The notes under the pieces were generated by a model. It worked only from the letters and a program-made list of their open reading frames with translations. It did not search any database and was not told where the DNA came from. From assembly GCA_004195315.1 (NCBI GenBank), contig SDWL01000101.1, forward strand, positions 1 through 7,143: a DNA stretch of 7,143 nucleotides. Reading direction: 5' to 3'. A program made the translations under genes and the position numbers. Origin of the DNA: Lutibacter sp. Its GTDB lineage: Bacteria > Bacteroidota > Bacteroidia > Flavobacteriales > Flavobacteriaceae. Below, piece after piece: positions 6,050-7,143 of the stretch (position 1 is the first letter of the stretch; the number at the start of each line of letters is the position of its first letter).

Positions 6050-7033
6050 TTGAAATTATTAGAAGCGGACTATCATCCAGGTCAAAGAATATATTGGACT
6101 GGTAGAAAATCAAATCCTGATATTGGTAAACAATACTGGTATCAGGAAATTGAATTGTTGGATATTGATGAATTAAATGAAAACACAAAAATCGACGTTG
6201 CTATTTTAGGCTATGTTTGCGATGAAGGAGTTCGAAGAAACCTAGGACGAGTTGGAGCTGAACAAGGACCAAGAGTTATAAGAGAGCGTCTTGCTAAACT
6301 TCCTATTCATTTTGAACAAACTCGAATAGCAGATTTTGGAGATGTAATTTGCATTGAAGAAGATATGGAGTCTTGTCAACAAGGGTTTTCTCAAATAATT
6401 AGTAAATTAATCTCTAAAAAAGTGTTTCCAATTGCAATTGGTGGTGGACACGATATGGCTTATAGCCATTATATGGGAATTAAAAAAGCTTTAAAAAATT
6501 CAGAAAAAAATAAAGTTGGAATTATAAATTTTGACGCTCATTTCGATTTAAGACCAGTTGAGCGAAAAAGTAATTCTGGAACTCCAATTAATCAAATTAT
6601 TACTGATTTAAAAAAGACTGGTGAAACGGTAGATTATTTTGCTATTGGAATTCAACAACAATCAAATACCAAGGAATTATTTAATATTGCAAAAAATGAA
6701 AATGTAGAATATGTAATCAATTTTGATTGTGAGTCATCAGCTTCAGAAATGTTAGCTATTCAAGAAAAATTGATTCCATTTATTGCTAATAATGATTATT
6801 TATATATCACAATTGATTTGGATGGTTTTTCATCAGCTTATGCACCCGGTGTTAGCGCTCCATCTCCACTAGGTTTTACACCATATTTTGTATTTAAAAT
6901 GTTACGCTTTTTATTTGCTAGCAACAAAGTGATTTCTTGCGATATTGCAGAATTAAACCCTACATTAGATAGAGATAATTTAACAGCAAATTTAGCAGCC
7001 AAGTTGGTTGACTTTATAGTTTCTTTAAAATAA
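6050..7033 (+). CDS. hutG: Formimidoylglutamase (ureohydrolase family)
   Basis: HutG hydrolyses N-formimidoyl-L-glutamate to L-glutamate and formamide (EC 3.5.3.8), the last step of the four-enzyme histidine pathway, using a binuclear manganese centre in the arginase/agmatinase fold. The metal ligands are visible: H134 in GGGHD (131-135), D162, H164 and D166 in DAHFD (162-166), and D256 and D258 in DLDGF (256-260). The formiminoglutamase-like segment GVRRNLGRVGAEQGPRVIRE (60-79) and SAYAPGVSAPSP (262-273) support HutG over agmatinase or arginase, as does the hut context. The length (327) is usual. The start is a TTG at 6050, only 3 bp after the hutU stop; the next in-frame methionine is about residue 106, beyond conserved sequence, so the TTG or a nearby non-ATG codon must be used. 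Translation is probably coupled to hutU. Confidence 0.93.
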   Translation: MKLLEADYHPGQRIYWTGRKSNPDIGKQYWYQEIELLDIDELNENTKIDVAILGYVCDEGVRRNLGRVGAEQGPRVIRERLAKLPIHFEQTRIADFGDVICIEEDMESCQQGFSQIISKLISKKVFPIAIGGGHDMAYSHYMGIKKALKNSEKNKVGIINFDAHFDLRPVERKSNSGTPINQIITDLKKTGETVDYFAIGIQQQSNTKELFNIAKNENVEYVINFDCESSASEMLAIQEKLIPFIANNDYLYITIDLDGFSSAYAPGVSAPSPLGFTPYFVFKMLRFLFASNKVISCDIAELNPTLDRDNLTANLAAKLVDFIVSLK

Positions 7034-7094
7034 AATTAAAAAAAGGTTCAATAAATATGAGGCTACTGAAAAAGGTATATCTATTTCAGATTTA
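7034..7094. other. Short noncoding 3' region after hutG
   Basis: No gene is visible here. The only ATG-started plus-strand frame, at 7057, encodes 12 residues before a TAA and has no sign of being real. A weak 6-bp inverted repeat, CTGAAA (7066-7071) with TTTCAG (7084-7089), could form a small hairpin in the operon's 3' untranslated region. Confidence 0.4.
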
Positions 7095-7143
7095 ATTTAA
7101 AAGCGATTAAGAAACAAGTACTCTCTCTTAATCGCTTTTAAAT
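7095..7143 (+). terminator. Intrinsic terminator of the hut operon (18-bp perfect stem)
   Basis: ATTTAAAAGCGATTAAGA (7095-7112) and TCTTAATCGCTTTTAAAT (7126-7143) form a perfect 18-bp inverted repeat around a 13-nt loop. The AAAA and TTTT flanks of the GC-containing stem core act as the U-tract, and the symmetry would let it work in both directions. It lies 61 bp after the hutG stop. The window ends at the last base of the right arm, so the stem may continue beyond it. Confidence 0.8.

Noticed and set aside
7057..7095. A 12-codon small open frame after hutG
   Set aside because: It is too short, has no ribosome-binding or start-context support, and lies in the 3' region before the terminator.

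Overview
The window looks like a complete short contig from an AT-rich member of the Bacteroidota, most likely a flavobacterium. The evidence is the low GC content, translation starts in A-rich rather than Shine-Dalgarno contexts, a TAnnTTTG-type -7 promoter box, and protein families and sequence styles typical of Flavobacteriia (an M14 peptidase C-terminal region, a long-form urocanase, a flavobacterial-style HutH). I cannot name the genus. The first 19 bases are not genomic: they match the Tn5/Nextera mosaic-end adapter exactly, so the true sequence starts at about position 20 and the left edge is a sequencing boundary.

Layout. Positions 20-722 hold the C-terminal end of an M14-family zinc carboxypeptidase-like protein whose N-terminal part lies off the contig. 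It is followed after 23 bp by a DUF1853 protein (746-1564, TTG start). A LysR-type regulator on the minus strand (1568-2461) converges on the DUF1853 gene with a 3-bp gap. It diverges from a histidine-utilisation operon across a 68-bp intergenic region. The operon is hutH (2530-4038), hutU (4049-6046) and hutG (6050-7033), with gaps of 10 and 3 bp. A strong 18-bp perfect hairpin at 7095-7143 probably terminates the operon and coincides exactly with the end of the window.

How the genes work together. HutH deaminates L-histidine to urocanate, and HutU hydrates urocanate to imidazolonepropionate. The next enzyme, imidazolonepropionase (HutI), is not encoded here. HutG then hydrolyses N-formimino-L-glutamate to glutamate and formamide. 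The divergent LysR protein is the obvious candidate regulator: the intergenic region carries a perfect AGTTAT-N11-ATAACT dyad (LysR T-N11-A type) overlapping the predicted hut -7 box, a second interleaved dyad, and a 10-bp direct repeat 32 bp apart that reaches the lysR start codon.

I found no evidence of a new type of system. The points most worth a second look are the operator architecture, the missing hutI, the vertebrate-like urocanase that lacks the classical bacterial active-site cysteine, and the adapter contamination.
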